NCBI RefSeq assembly: GCF_001908205.1
Contig: NZ_LGHL01000057.1
Coordinates: 23,717 to 87,716 of the forward strand
From: Bradyrhizobium sp. NAS80.1
GTDB taxonomy: Bacteria > Pseudomonadota > Alphaproteobacteria > Rhizobiales > Xanthobacteraceae
Direction of reading: 5' to 3'
DNA length: 64,000 nucleotides
The notes beneath the pieces were generated by a model, which did no database searches, had not been told where the DNA came from, and saw nothing but the letters and a program-made list of their open reading frames with translations. Of this stretch, positions 53,354 to 62,796 are shown piece by piece. The first letter of the stretch is position 1. The number at the start of each line of letters is the position of its first letter. Both the position numbers and the translations under genes were made by a program.

Positions 53354-54226
53354 ATGCAGTCTCAGAATTTGCGATCGGTCGTCATCACCGGAACGTCGAC
53401 TGGGATCGGCTGGAGTGCTGCGAAGATCCTGCTCGATCGCGGCTTTCGCGTGTTCGGCAGCGTCCGTAAGGCAGAGGATGCCGCGCGTCTGAAGGGCGAA
53501 TTCGGAGCGAACTTCGTGCCGCTGATGTTCGACGTCACCGACGAGGCGGCGGTTCTCGCCGCTGCGGCGGAGGTAAGGGCCGCACTCGGCGGTGAGACAT
53601 TGGCCGGGCTGGTCAACAATGCGGGGACCGTCGTCGCGGGCCCCACACTCGAGGTGTCCCTGGACGATTATCGCCGGCAGATGGAAATCAACGCGATCGG
53701 GCCTATCAGCGTGACGCGCGCGTTCGCGCCGCTGCTCGGTGCCGCTGCCGGGCTGAAGGGGCCGCCCGGGCGCATCGTGATGATCAGCTCGGTGTCCGGC
53801 GTCATTGGTAGCCCATTCGTCGCTCCCTACTGCATGTCGAAACAGGCGCTGGAAGGCTTCTCCGAGAGCCTGCGTCGCGAACTCCTGCAGTATCGCATCG
53901 ACGTGATCGTCATCGGCCCCGCCGCGGTCAAGACGCCGATCTGGGCCAAGGCGCAGGAGATCGATGTGTCGCCGTTCGCGAACTCGCCGTACTTCCCGGC
54001 GCTGCTGTGGATGCGCGCCATGATGCTGGTCGTCGCCAAGAGCGGCTTGCCGGTGGAGCGGATCGGCGAACTGATCCACAAGGCCTTGACCGTGCCGCGC
54101 CCGAAAGTCCGCTATGCGCCCTCCAACGAGTCGTTTCGGTTGTTCATGATGCAGATCCTGCCAAAACGGCTGATCGACCGTTTCGTTGCCGGGCAACTCG
54201 GGCTGTTACCGGAGTTGGCGGACTGA
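53354..54226 (+). CDS. SDR family oxidoreductase
   Basis: This 290-residue short-chain dehydrogenase has the cofactor motif TGTSTGIG (about 13-20), which is closer to the classical retinol/steroid-dehydrogenase-like branch, the NAG motif LAGLVNNAGTVV, and the catalytic YCMSK preceded by the Ser in MISSVSG. The C-terminus carries a long extension (LIHKALTVPRPKVRYAPSNE to LGLLPELAD). The substrate is unknown. It is convergent with the LuxR-type gene downstream. Confidence 0.88.
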   Translation: MQSQNLRSVVITGTSTGIGWSAAKILLDRGFRVFGSVRKAEDAARLKGEFGANFVPLMFDVTDEAAVLAAAAEVRAALGGETLAGLVNNAGTVVAGPTLEVSLDDYRRQMEINAIGPISVTRAFAPLLGAAAGLKGPPGRIVMISSVSGVIGSPFVAPYCMSKQALEGFSESLRRELLQYRIDVIVIGPAAVKTPIWAKAQEIDVSPFANSPYFPALLWMRAMMLVVAKSGLPVERIGELIHKALTVPRPKVRYAPSNESFRLFMMQILPKRLIDRFVAGQLGLLPELAD

Positions 54227-54276
54227 GGGGGGTGGACGGCGAAGCCGCCCCTCTCCGGCGTCGGTCGCCAGGATTC

Positions 54277-55479
54277 CTAGCCGGCCAGCATCGTCGAAAA
54301 ACCTGCAACGACCTTGACGAGATCGGCCTGGCGGCTGACGCCCATCTTTTCAAACAAGCGGCTGAGGTGTGTCTTGACCGTCGATTCAGCGACGCCGAGC
54401 GCCGCCGCGACCTGCGGCACGCCGCCAACCTCGACAATGGCCAGCAGCACACGCAGCTCGGTGGGCGTCAAATTATACGTCTTGGCAATGATTCCCGGAG
54501 GCGAACGCATCTCCAGTTCGGCCTTGCGCACGAACAGAGCCGCAGTCGCGGTATGGGCGACGCCGGCGGCGCGACGGGCGCCGACCGTGAGCGGGAGCAG
54601 ATGCGCGACATACCGCATCCCGTCGTTCGCCATCAGCGTCAAACCGATGCCCTGCGCGCCAACCTCGTCATCGCCATCCCGCGCGGCGTAGAACAGTTTC
54701 TGCAAGATCTGGTCAAGCGCCGCATCGCGCGCAACGAGTCGGCCGCCGGCGACGTACAGGAAATCGTCCATCGCAAGCATGGCGTGGCCGGCAGCGTTGG
54801 CATGAACGAGGCGCCCGTTCGCGTCAGCGAGATAAATGCCGGCACTAAGGCCGTCGAGCGTATCGGCGAGGTTGGCCGCCTCCGCCGACTTCAGATCGAT
54901 GATCCGGCTGACGAGCACGGCACGGCGGATATGCGGCGCGATAAGGCGCATGCGTCGGCGCGCGGCATCATCGGCAATGCCGTCGCGTTCGTGGCGAAAC
55001 ACCCCGAACAAGGCAAGGCTGGTCGCGGACTTGTCGAGCGTCGTGGAGATGAAATCGACCAGCCGCTGGGGCTCCACCCATTCCTGGTAGAACCGGGTTG
55101 CCCGAAACTCATCGTACGGCATCAGATCCGAGAGTGCGATCGGCTGATCGATGTCGGCAAAGAAATGGCCGATCGTGACCGGATCCATTTTGGCATATGT
55201 GTCGAGATACGTTTGCCGGTAATGATCAGGAATGCCGCCGCTCTCGTAGAGGACGTTTCCGCTCATGTTGACGGCGTCCTTTGAAACCAGCGTCGCGGAC
55301 AGCCCGCCCACAAACCGTCCGGCCTTGCCGACGACATCGGGCCACAGCGCAGAATCCAGCGCCGCATCGTAGATGTCGCCGATCAGGCGAGAGAGATGTT
55401 CAAGTTCGCTCAAGGATGGCCGCACCCCCGGCAGGGCGGACGCCCCCCCATGGTGCAATTCGTACTGACGGATCGACAT
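54277..55479 (-). CDS. LuxR family regulator with large N-terminal sensory region
   Basis: This 400-residue protein has a C-terminal GerE/LuxR helix-turn-helix at about residues 335-395: NLTPTELRVLLAIVEVGGVP then QVAAALGVAESTVKTHLSRL. The N-terminal 320 residues contain a possible PAS-like segment (LSAGIYLADANGRLVHANAA) but no autoinducer or receiver domain. The start at 55479 lies just before a run of seven G (55443-55449 on the plus strand as C). If that run were wrong, translation would begin downstream, near MRPSLSEL-type sequence. The target is unknown; the neighbouring SDR or porin cluster are candidates. Confidence 0.82.
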   Translation of the reverse strand: MSIRQYELHHGGASALPGVRPSLSELEHLSRLIGDIYDAALDSALWPDVVGKAGRFVGGLSATLVSKDAVNMSGNVLYESGGIPDHYRQTYLDTYAKMDPVTIGHFFADIDQPIALSDLMPYDEFRATRFYQEWVEPQRLVDFISTTLDKSATSLALFGVFRHERDGIADDAARRRMRLIAPHIRRAVLVSRIIDLKSAEAANLADTLDGLSAGIYLADANGRLVHANAAGHAMLAMDDFLYVAGGRLVARDAALDQILQKLFYAARDGDDEVGAQGIGLTLMANDGMRYVAHLLPLTVGARRAAGVAHTATAALFVRKAELEMRSPPGIIAKTYNLTPTELRVLLAIVEVGGVPQVAAALGVAESTVKTHLSRLFEKMGVSRQADLVKVVAGFSTMLAG

Positions 55480-55625
55480 ATGGGCAATGAAAATCGATGT
55501 TGGCTGACGAGGGTGCAGCGCAAAAATGCACGAGCAGCTTCCGCCCGCATTTGAGGCCGAAGCCAGTAACGCACGGGCGGAGGGGCCGCCCTGAGGACGG
55601 CCCCTGAACCACTATTTGGCGGCTG

Positions 55626-56403
55626 TTATTGCCCGAACTTGTAGTTGATGCGAAGGCGCGCGACGTCTGTCGTCAACTGGTTGTGGACGACGCAGCCGGT
55701 TGCGGGAATAAAGGGGCCGCAAAGACTGTTACCTTTGGAATTTACGAGATTCGCGTCGCGGTCCTGATATATCGTATGGAGGAACTCGGCACCAATCGTC
55801 CAGTTCGGGTTCAGGGCGTACTCAACGCCGGCTCCGATCACGCCACCCCAGAGAACGCCGCTCTGGTTGGCGGTAATTCCATTGGGAAGACCAAAATTGG
55901 GATCTCCAGTTAAATTGCGGAATCCGATTCCGGTCTGCTTGACGTCAGCCCAGGCGGCACCGCCCGTTACGTAAACCAATGCGTTGTTGACCACCAGACC
56001 GGCGCGGGCCCGGATCGTTCCGCTGATATCCGCCTGGTTGCCGACCCTAATAGCCTCGGGTTCACCGCCACCAATGACGGAGTCCTTGAAGGAGCTGTTG
56101 CCGTTCACGTCCGCTTCGATGCCGACCAGGCCGGCGCCAAGCTGGTAATTGTAGCCGATCTGGGCGCCGCCGGTGAAAAAGCCGCGCGTGGGAGTCGCCG
56201 AGTTGCAAAAGAAGCAGGTGGTGTCGTCAAATTGGGACGAAGCCATGCCCCCCGCCGATGCTGCCGCCGATGTAGAAGCCCGTCCAGCTATAGACCGACG
56301 CCAGCGGCGCAGCTTTTGTGAAGCTTGGAGCGAGGTCTGCCGCCGAGCTTGCGACTGTGGTGGCCAACAAGAGCGCAGCTGCGGCGGTGAAGGTTGTTCT
56401 CAT
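55626..56403 (-). pseudogene. Omp31-like porin 1, frameshifted in a G6 run
   Basis: This outer-membrane beta-barrel of the Omp31/porin family begins MRTTFTAAAALLLATTVASS (signal peptide, ATG at 56403 behind AGGAGAT), then TKAAPLASVYSWTGFYIGGS. In the glycine stretch a run of six G (56248-56253) breaks the frame. With five G it continues into MASSQFDD, then GGAQIGYNYQLGAGLVGIEA, ADISGTIRARAGLVVNNALV and the terminal strand ARLRINYKFGQ. Restored length is about 258 residues. It is the first of four tandem paralogues. Confidence 0.8.
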
Positions 56404-56774
56404 TCGAAATCTCCTGAGGGATGAAGCCAAGTCGTTGTTTGGACCTTCCGGGAAGGGTTCGGGTCGTTCCGGACAATCGCGCCCCCAATCCTCGAAGGAG
56501 TCGCGACGTTCGCGTCACGGTTGTTGGTATTCGCCGTGAAACGAAATGGCGTCATCCGTTCGGGGGAAGTGGCTCACTGTGCGAGGAAGTGTTGCAAAAA
56601 TGCTCTCCCGCTAAGACACGCATCGCCAAATCTCCGCTGGTGCGGGGGAAACCTGCAACGACCTTGACGAGGTGCAGCGCACGAGTGCGCGAGCAGCTTC
56701 CTAAAAAGATCGAGCCGGCGGCAAGGCCGGCGCGACGGCGTGTTGTGTTGGGAGCTTACGGCGCTTGCCGGCGA

Positions 56775-57403
56775 TCAGCCGCCAAGCTTGTAGTTCAAGC
56801 CCGCCCTGTAGATGTGGAAACGGTTCTCGAAAGAGACTTTCTCGAAAAATCTCGCTCCATTGACGAATGCATCGCCTGCGTCGATGTAAAGATACTCCGC
56901 CTTGGCCGACCAGTTGCCGCCCAGCATGGTTTCGATGCCGCCGCCCAGCGTCCATCCCGTCGCGGTTTTCGAACTCTCGACAGGGACAGAGCTCCGAGAA
57001 AAATCATCGAAACTCGAGAATGTATTCTTCACGTTCACGAAAGCCGCACCGCCGGTGACGTACAGGAGCGAGGGACCAGTGGTGTAGCCGAGCCGTCCGC
57101 GGATCGTGCCATACCAGTCCGCCTTGACTTCCAAAGCATCGCCCTGATCGTTCCACTGTTGAACGGTGCGCTCGATGCCCAGGTGGCCGAAGTCGGCTTC
57201 GAGGCCGGCCACCCAAGATGGCGACGCCTGCCAGTTGAAGCCGGCTTGCACGCCGCCGGTCGCGCCGAGGTGGGCAATATCGAGCTCGCCCACCACAACA
57301 TCCGGACCAGGTAGGTTGGGTGAAAATGCGTTCACTTGCGAAAGGCTGGCGCCCGCGTTGACGCCGACATACCAGCCGGTCCAGTTGGCGCCGCGCGAGT
57401 TCA
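56775..57403 (-). pseudogene. Omp31-like porin 2, lacking its signal peptide
   Basis: The frame from about 57400 encodes SRGANWTGWYVGVNAGASLS, then GGVQAGFNWQASPSWVAGLE, GLRGR-type strand TIRGRLGYTTGPSLLYVTGG and the terminal FHIYRAGLNYKLGG. The barrel is complete, but the 5' end joins the 3' end of porin 3 and shows only a fragment of a signal sequence (CCTPALAS). No start with a ribosome binding site precedes it. It is probably a truncated product of unequal recombination between tandem copies; translation from a GTG near 57335 would give a non-exported fragment. Confidence 0.75.
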
Positions 57404-58148
57404 GCCCTGAAGCGAGTGCGGGTGTACAGCACGCTGTGCCGACGGCACCGGCCGATAGTTCACGCCCACCCTGTAGACGTGGAAGCGATTGTCGAAGATC
57501 GCGGTCCCCTTGTTAAAGTCGGCACCGCTGACGGACGCATCGCCTGCGTCGATGTAAAGATACTCCGCCTTGGCCGACCAGTTGCCGCCCAGCATGGTTT
57601 CAATGCCGCCGCCCAGCGTCCATCCCGTCGCGGTTTTCGAACTCTCGACAGAGGTCGGATAAAAAAACGACGCTCGCAAACGTATTCTTCACGTTCACGA
57701 AAGCCGCACCGCCAGTGACATAGAGGAGCGAGGGACCGGTGGTGTAACCGAGCCGCCCGCGGATTGTGCCATACCAGTCCGCTTTGACTCCGAAAGCATT
57801 GAAGTCGTTCCGATCCTGAAGCGTGCGCTCGATTCCCAGGTGGCCGAAGTCGGCTTCGAGGCCAGCCACCCAATATGGCCACGCCTGCCAATTGAAGCCG
57901 GCCTGCACGCCGCCGGTCGCGCCGAGGCGGGCAATATTGACTTCGCCCGGGTCATCCACCTTGTCGGGCGTGGATGCGTTGACTTGCGAGAGGCTGGCGC
58001 CGGCGTTGACGCCGACATACCAGCCGGTCCAGTTGGAGACGGGAGCGACGGCCTTGAATACCGACGCTTTCACAGGCAGGTCGGAAGCGAGTGCCGGAGC
58101 ACAGCAGATCGTGGCGGCAGCAATAGCCACGGCCAAACGGACTTTCAT
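57401..58148 (-). pseudogene. Omp31-like porin 3, frameshifted in a T7 run
   Basis: The gene starts at the ATG at 58148 with signal peptide MKVRLAVAIAAATICCAPAL then ASDLP. The barrel begins NWTGWYVGVNAGASLSQVNA, is nearly identical to porin 2, and runs to FVNVKNTFASVV. A run of seven T (plus-strand A7, about 57661-57667) breaks the frame. With six T it continues YPTSVESSKTATGWTLGGGI and NRFHVYRVGVNYRPV. The C-terminus then reads into junction sequence (PSAQRAVHPHSLQG), so the last barrel strand also differs from its paralogue. Confidence 0.8.
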
Positions 58149-58164
58149 TCGACAAGCTCCCCGG

Positions 58165-58352
58165 ATTCCAACTGGCTGGGAATCAGCGCGATGCGCGCGG
58201 AGGTCAGCGGCTGCGGAACCATGTCATTCGAGCAATCCGGGCGCGTCCTGCGATCGGAGGACAACGATCACACCGGACATCGCCGATCCGATTTTTCGAC
58301 CCTCTGTGGTCGATTGGTCACACAAGGAATGAGCCCTCGTAACTTCAGGCGA
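58165..58352. repeat. Upstream repeat, copy 2
   Basis: This is the region 5' of porin 3. It aligns with 59316-59500 over most of its length (ACCATGTCATTC, GGCGCGTCCTGCGATCGG, CATCGCCG..CCGATTTTT, GTGGTCGATTGGTCACAC, CCTCGTAACTTCAGGCGA) and with 53110-53223 over its first part. Confidence 0.72.
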
Positions 58353-58409
58353 GGGGCACGACGGCATTTAGAATCGTAAGGCGGTGCGCCATGCCTGACG
58401 CACGAAATG

Positions 58410-58439
58410 AAAAGCCCCGGACGATGCAGGGGCTTTTTG
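58410..58439 (-). terminator. Rho-independent terminator after porin 4
   Basis: AAAAGCCCC and GGGGCTTTTT flank a 10-base loop. The stem is flanked by A on one side and T on the other, so it can terminate in both directions. It lies about 20 bases beyond the stop of the minus-strand porin gene at 58460. Confidence 0.8.
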
Positions 58440-58459
58440 TCGTCGAACAGAAGCGCCAA

Positions 58460-59292
58460 TCAATATCTGGCGGCGACCGCGCCGCCGAACTTGTAGCTCA
58501 GGCCAGCGCGAACCGTGTCATACTGGAAGCTGCGTGACCGCGTAGCAGTCTGCGGCGCATCGAGACTCGAGGGAAAAACGGCGGCATAGTCGGCGCTGCC
58601 CAGGTCGTAGTGCAGATACTCGGCGCGCAGCACCAGTTTGGCGTGAGCATGGTTTCGATGCCTGCGCCGGCAACCCAACCCGTCCTGGTGTCCGAGAAAC
58701 TGACGGTCTGGTTGAGCTGCAAGAAACTGTTTCCGCATCCAAGGAGAAGGCAGTTCGCATTGATGCTGGTCTTGACGTCGCCCCAAGCGGCGCCGCCGGT
58801 CGCATAAACCATCACACGGTCCCACGCAAAACCCAGCCGCCCACGCACCGAGGCGAGCCATTCAGTTTTCTCGCTGTAGGTGAGGAATCCATCGCGATTG
58901 TCGGCGCAGGGAAGGCTAAAAGTATCTGTCTGACGGCAGAACGAGTTCTTGACGCCCGTCCAATCCCAGTCGGCCTCGACGCCGAACACCCATTGGGTCA
59001 CCTGCCAGTTGTAGCCGGCATGGACGCCGCCAAACACGGCGCCGTTGCTGATCGAGTCATTTTGCGGGTTGGTCAGCAAGCGACCGACCCTGGTTTCGAT
59101 AAAGTTCGTGGCGCCTGAGTTATCCTGCCAGATTCCGCCGACATTGCCGCCGATATAGAAGCCGGTCCAATCATAGGCGACCGCAACCGCCGGGGGCGCC
59201 TTGGTGTAGGTCCGCGCCGGAAGATCGGCGGCCGAAGCGGTGCCGGCGAACAACGATGATGCAGCGATGGCTGCCAGTACGTGCTTTTTCAT
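58460..59292 (-). pseudogene. Omp31-like porin 4, frameshifted near its C-terminus
   Basis: The gene starts at the ATG at 59292 with signal peptide MKKHVLAAIAASSLFAGTAS then AADLPARTY. Barrel strands include DWTGFYIGGNVGGIWQDNSG, GGVHAGYNWQVTQWVFGVEA, and SVRGRLGFAWDRVMVYATGG. After GIETMLTPNW (near 58640) the frame is wrong. The correct end is in another frame: LRAEYLHYDLGSADYAAVFP to DTVRAGLSYKFGGAVAARY. This one looks like a missing G in a short run (TGG/TGCTG), unlike the other porins, where a base is extra. Restored length is about 277 residues. Confidence 0.8.
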
Positions 59293-59315
59293 TTAGATCC
59301 ACCAAGAATTCGAAC

Positions 59316-59500
59316 TGGCCGAACATCGAACGCGACGTGCCGAACGAGTCAGCGACCGCGCAACCATGTCATTCAGGCAAACCAGGCGCGTCCTGCGATC
59401 GGGGGACGACGATCACGCCGGGCATCGCCGGTCTGATTTTTGGACCGCCTGTGGTCAATTGGTTACACGAGGAATGGGCCCTCGTGACTTCAGGCGACGC
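59316..59500. repeat. Upstream repeat, copy 3
   Basis: This is the region 5' of porin 4 and the longest partner of the copy at 58165-58352. It also shares GGCCGAACATCG, GACGTGC and GAGTCAGC with the copy at 53110. It most likely represents the duplicated promoter and leader of the porin genes. Confidence 0.72.
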
Positions 59501-59625
59501 GGCACAAGCTCCATTGTTGCGGAGGCCATCCGTGCTTTATTGTGCTGATCCTTGGTCCGCTCGGCGCGCCTGACGCCATCAGCACGCAATGAGTCGAACC
59601 AAAATACTCGCGGGTGACCTATTGG

Positions 59626-60198
59626 ATGGTTGATAAAATAACCTTTCGGCCAGTTACTTCGGAGAATTGGCGCGACTTTGAAAAGCTATTTGAGAGCCGA
59701 GGCGGCCTCAAATCGTGCTGGTGCACGGTATGGCGAACGGTGGAGACGCTCCCGGTGGCGGAGCGGCCGGCCACCGCCAAAAAGCTCGAGATGAAGAGAC
59801 GCATATCGTCTGGAGAGCCCGTCGGGTTACTCGGTTACTTTGACTCCGAGCCTGTCGCATGGTGCTCGATCGCGCCTCGGGACACATACCGCGCGTCTAT
59901 GAGCGATACGATGCCGGGTGATGAGAAGCAGAGCATCTGGTCGATCGTTTGCTTCTTCGTGTCGAGGCCCTTCCGTGGACAAGGGATGTTTCAGAAGATG
60001 ATCTCGGCTGCGGAAGAGCACGCTGCCAAAAACGGAGCGACGCTGCTTGAAGGGTATCCCGTTGATCCGGACTCTCCGAGCTACCGCTTTGGAGGTTATG
60101 TGTCCGCTTTCGAGCAGGCGCAATATGCACTGGTCGGCCGAAAGGGAGCACGCCGGCACATTGTGCGCAAAATGCTCGGTCAGAACAGGGCTGAATAG
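59626..60198 (+). CDS. GNAT family N-acetyltransferase
   Basis: The product is 190 residues from the ATG at 59626 (MVDKITFRPVTSENWRDFEK); a GTG at 59614 would add four residues. The GNAT core is visible with SIWSIVCFFVSRPFRGQGMF, whose RGQG stands for the acetyl-CoA loop Q/RxxGxG/A, and FQKMISAAEEHAAKNGATLL. The N-terminal GGLKSCWCTVWRT is typical of a subgroup of small-molecule acetyltransferases. GC content is lower than in neighbouring core genes, suggesting acquisition. The substrate is unknown. Confidence 0.87.
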   Translation: MVDKITFRPVTSENWRDFEKLFESRGGLKSCWCTVWRTVETLPVAERPATAKKLEMKRRISSGEPVGLLGYFDSEPVAWCSIAPRDTYRASMSDTMPGDEKQSIWSIVCFFVSRPFRGQGMFQKMISAAEEHAAKNGATLLEGYPVDPDSPSYRFGGYVSAFEQAQYALVGRKGARRHIVRKMLGQNRAE

Positions 60199-60404
60199 GC
60201 CCGCGACTTTGGACGCGCCGGCGGGCCCGCCGCCCCGCGGGCATGGGCGGGCCGATGTTCGGACGTCCGATCAAGGATCGGCTGGCTGCACTGGTGCCGG
60301 GGATGATGCCCGATCGCTGAGCGGCGCCGCCGGACGGAGCGAGCCGCCAAGCTCGCGACACTTCTTGGTTGCAAAATGCGCTCCGTCCGGCATGGTTGTG
60401 GCCG

Positions 60405-61118
60405 ATGCCCGCCAAGCCGAACCACGACAAGAGCAGAGCTGAGGAAGCGCCGCACTATCACGGCCATCGCGAGCGGCTGCGCGAGCGCTTCTACAGCGCG
60501 GGCGCGGATGCGCTGAGCGACTACGAACTGCTGGAGATGGCGCTGTTTCCGGCACTACCGCGACGCGATACCAAGCCGCTGGCGAAGGCGCTGATCAAGA
60601 CTTTTGGCTCATTCGCCGAGGTCATTCACGCCCCCGTCGCGCGCCTACGCGAAATCGACGGCATCGGCGAATCCGCGATCAACCAGCTCAAGCTGATCGC
60701 AGCAGCAGCGCAGCGCGTCGCCAAGGGCGAGGTCAACAGCCGCAACGCGCTGTCGTCCTGGAACGAGGTGATCGACTATTGCCGTTCCAGCATGGCGTTC
60801 GCCGACAAGGAGCAATTCCGCCTCCTCTTCCTCGACAAGCGCAACCAGCTCATCGCCGACGAGGTGCAGCAGACCGGCACCGTCGACCACACGCCGGTCT
60901 ATCCGCGCGAGGTGATCAAGCGCGCACTCGAACTCTCCGCGACCGCGCTGATCCTGGTGCACAACCACCCTAGCGGCGATCCCTCGCCTTCCCAGGCCGA
61001 CATCCAGATGACCAAGGCGATCATCGACATCGCAAAGCCGCTGGGGATTGCCGTGCACGACCACATCATCGTCGGCAAGAACGGGCACGCGAGCTTGAAG
61101 GGTCTCAAGCTGATCTAG
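60405..61118 (+). CDS. radC: DNA repair protein RadC (JAB/MPN domain)
   Basis: This 237-residue RadC-family protein has a helix-hairpin-helix segment ([20 protein letters not shown], about 78-97). The MPN/JAMM-like metal motif is His186-x-His188 with Ser190 and Asp199 in [15 protein letters not shown]. The start at 60405 ([20 protein letters not shown]) is preferred over a TTG at 60369. The biochemical role of RadC is unsettled. The last 90 or so bases are duplicated at 63695-63788, and the protein ends LKGLKLI rather than the LRGMRLI encoded there. Confidence 0.95.
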   Translation: MPAKPNHDKSRAEEAPHYHGHRERLRERFYSAGADALSDYELLEMALFPALPRRDTKPLAKALIKTFGSFAEVIHAPVARLREIDGIGESAINQLKLIAAAAQRVAKGEVNSRNALSSWNEVIDYCRSSMAFADKEQFRLLFLDKRNQLIADEVQQTGTVDHTPVYPREVIKRALELSATALILVHNHPSGDPSPSQADIQMTKAIIDIAKPLGIAVHDHIIVGKNGHASLKGLKLI

Positions 61119-61262
61119 ACTAGCGACGCTTGGTCTGTTGCCACCCAAGTCCATCAATCCTATTGCCCGGTGCGCAGCATCCGGTCGCTACTCCATTGCT
61201 GCACTTGGTCAGACAACGGCACACACCGCTCTTTTCTTCCAGTAAAGGCATGACGGTTTGCA

Positions 61263-62063
61263 TCAATATCCTGCTGCCGGCTCGTAATCGTATGCTTCGC
61301 CCTTACGCATCACGTGACCGATGCCCGGCCAGCCGAGGTGCGCGCCAGCGATCCACGTCCCCGCTTCGGCCGCATCATGAAAAACCTTTAGGCGGGTTGC
61401 GCGTGCGGTCGCTTGATCGTCGTCATAGCCCCAACTGAGCGCGGGATCGCCGAACTGCACGGCCGGCACGTGAACGATGTCCCCGAAGAACAGGAAACGG
61501 TCCTCGTTTGTGTCGAACGCGTAGCCAGTGTGACCGGGAGCGTGACCTGGCAGGGCAACCGCCCTCAATCGCTCAGCCACTTGGTCGCCATTTCGGACAG
61601 GCTTCAGCAAGGGCCGGAACCGCGCAAGGTGCCGCTCAGCGAGAAAACTCTCCATAGCCCCCTCGCCCATTATGATCGCCTTCAAGTTCGGAAAGAGCAC
61701 TCGGCCGTCGGGGGTCAAAAGCCCCTGCGCATGATCCTGATGGGTGTGGGTTAGCGCCAAAACGGCGATCGAAGCCGAGTCGATCCCGGCTTCCATCATC
61801 GTTTGCTCGAGACGCCCCACTGTGGGGGCCCAACCGCCTCCTCCGCTATCTATCAGAATTCCGTCAACGTCGGGACCTGCGAGGGCGAAGCAATTGACAG
61901 ACAGGCGAAGCGCCCCTGCCTGCGCAGCTTGCGGCACCGGATTATTCTGCGGATCCCGCAAGAGGTCCGCCGCCATCTCGATATAGCCGTCCGAGAGCGA
62001 CCAGACGCGCCATCTTTCCGACCTGCCGCTGAGGACGCTGTCGCTGTGGGATGTCACGATCAT
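61263..62063 (-). CDS. MBL-fold metallo-hydrolase
   Basis: This 266-residue metallo-beta-lactamase-fold hydrolase has the metal motif THTHQDH (residues 105-111), an ALPGHAPGHTGY His near 196 and FFGDIVHV Asp near 216. The N-terminus has no signal peptide, so it is cytosolic. Relatives include lactonases and other hydrolases; the insert around MESFLAERHLARFRPLLKPV is family-specific, but the substrate cannot be told. It is on the same strand as the NTF2-like gene upstream, and both are divergent from a LysR regulator. Confidence 0.88.
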   Translation of the reverse strand: MIVTSHSDSVLSGRSERWRVWSLSDGYIEMAADLLRDPQNNPVPQAAQAGALRLSVNCFALAGPDVDGILIDSGGGGWAPTVGRLEQTMMEAGIDSASIAVLALTHTHQDHAQGLLTPDGRVLFPNLKAIIMGEGAMESFLAERHLARFRPLLKPVRNGDQVAERLRAVALPGHAPGHTGYAFDTNEDRFLFFGDIVHVPAVQFGDPALSWGYDDDQATARATRLKVFHDAAEAGTWIAGAHLGWPGIGHVMRKGEAYDYEPAAGY

Positions 62064-62243
62064 GAGGCCACCTCAGTCTGCCGCAGCAAAATGCGCGGCC
62101 TGGTTCGCGTGCGCTTTAGTGAAGGCCGGTCGATCTGTTGCGCGCGCGACATAGTCACGACAAGGGGATATCCCGTCAGCCCATCGCCAACGCGGCGATA
62201 TAAAGCAGATCGGTCGCAGACATATCGTTCACTTGCGCGATTG

Positions 62244-62612
62244 TCACGTATTCGAAGTCATCACCTTCTGGACAATCTTCCACGTTCCATGAACCTTCAA
62301 GCATGACAGCATGTCCGTGAAGACGCGAGGCGGAACCTGCAATTTCACCTTCACCAGCGCGAGCTCGTTTTCAACATCTATTGATAGGATCTGGTCATCG
62401 CGCTCGAAGCCCTGTTGTTTAGGAGCTCTCATGTTGCGGACGGCTGCTAGCCACGTCGCGATCGGCGTCACGCTCACGCCGCCGTCTTCGCCGACCTTTG
62501 TCACGGAACTCGATGGATGAAGTATGGATGCGAATTTCTCAGCATCCATCTCATAGGCCGCGTCGAAATAGGTCTGAGCAAGCGACCGCAAGGCCGGAAT
62601 ATCTGTATCCAT
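62244..62612 (-). CDS. NTF2-like / lumazine-binding-like protein
   Basis: This 122-residue protein starts at the ATG at 62612, chosen because GAGG lies 6 bases upstream; start codons at 62618 and 62624 also exist. The cone fold of the NTF2/SnoaL superfamily is suggested by LRSLAQTYFDAAYEMDAEKF, then DDQILSIDVENELALVKVKL and the terminal HGTWKIVQKVM strand. Small NTF2-like proteins can be enzymes or binding proteins. It probably forms an operon with the MBL hydrolase downstream (about 180 bases apart) under control of the divergent LysR gene. Confidence 0.78.
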   Translation of the reverse strand: MDTDIPALRSLAQTYFDAAYEMDAEKFASILHPSSSVTKVGEDGGVSVTPIATWLAAVRNMRAPKQQGFERDDQILSIDVENELALVKVKLQVPPRVFTDMLSCLKVHGTWKIVQKVMTSNT

Positions 62613-62796
62613 AATCATCCTCAACAGCTGTTACACCGAACCGCTTCCCGCGGCACAGCTATCCCATGCCGGGTGTCAAACGCGCCGGCACCTGCCGAAA
62701 ATGCCTAGCGTCTCGTGTTGACCAAGCTTAGGACAGAGTAGTTTATGAGGATAGACCTGTTGCGATGGATAGTGTCATGAGCGTGATTCATAAATC

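Noticed and set aside
59366..59548. A short plus-strand frame (MSFR...) repeated in three upstream regions
   Set aside because: The three copies are part of a duplicated DNA block. The third diverges in frame after 15 residues and no ribosome binding site is evident, so coding is not supported.
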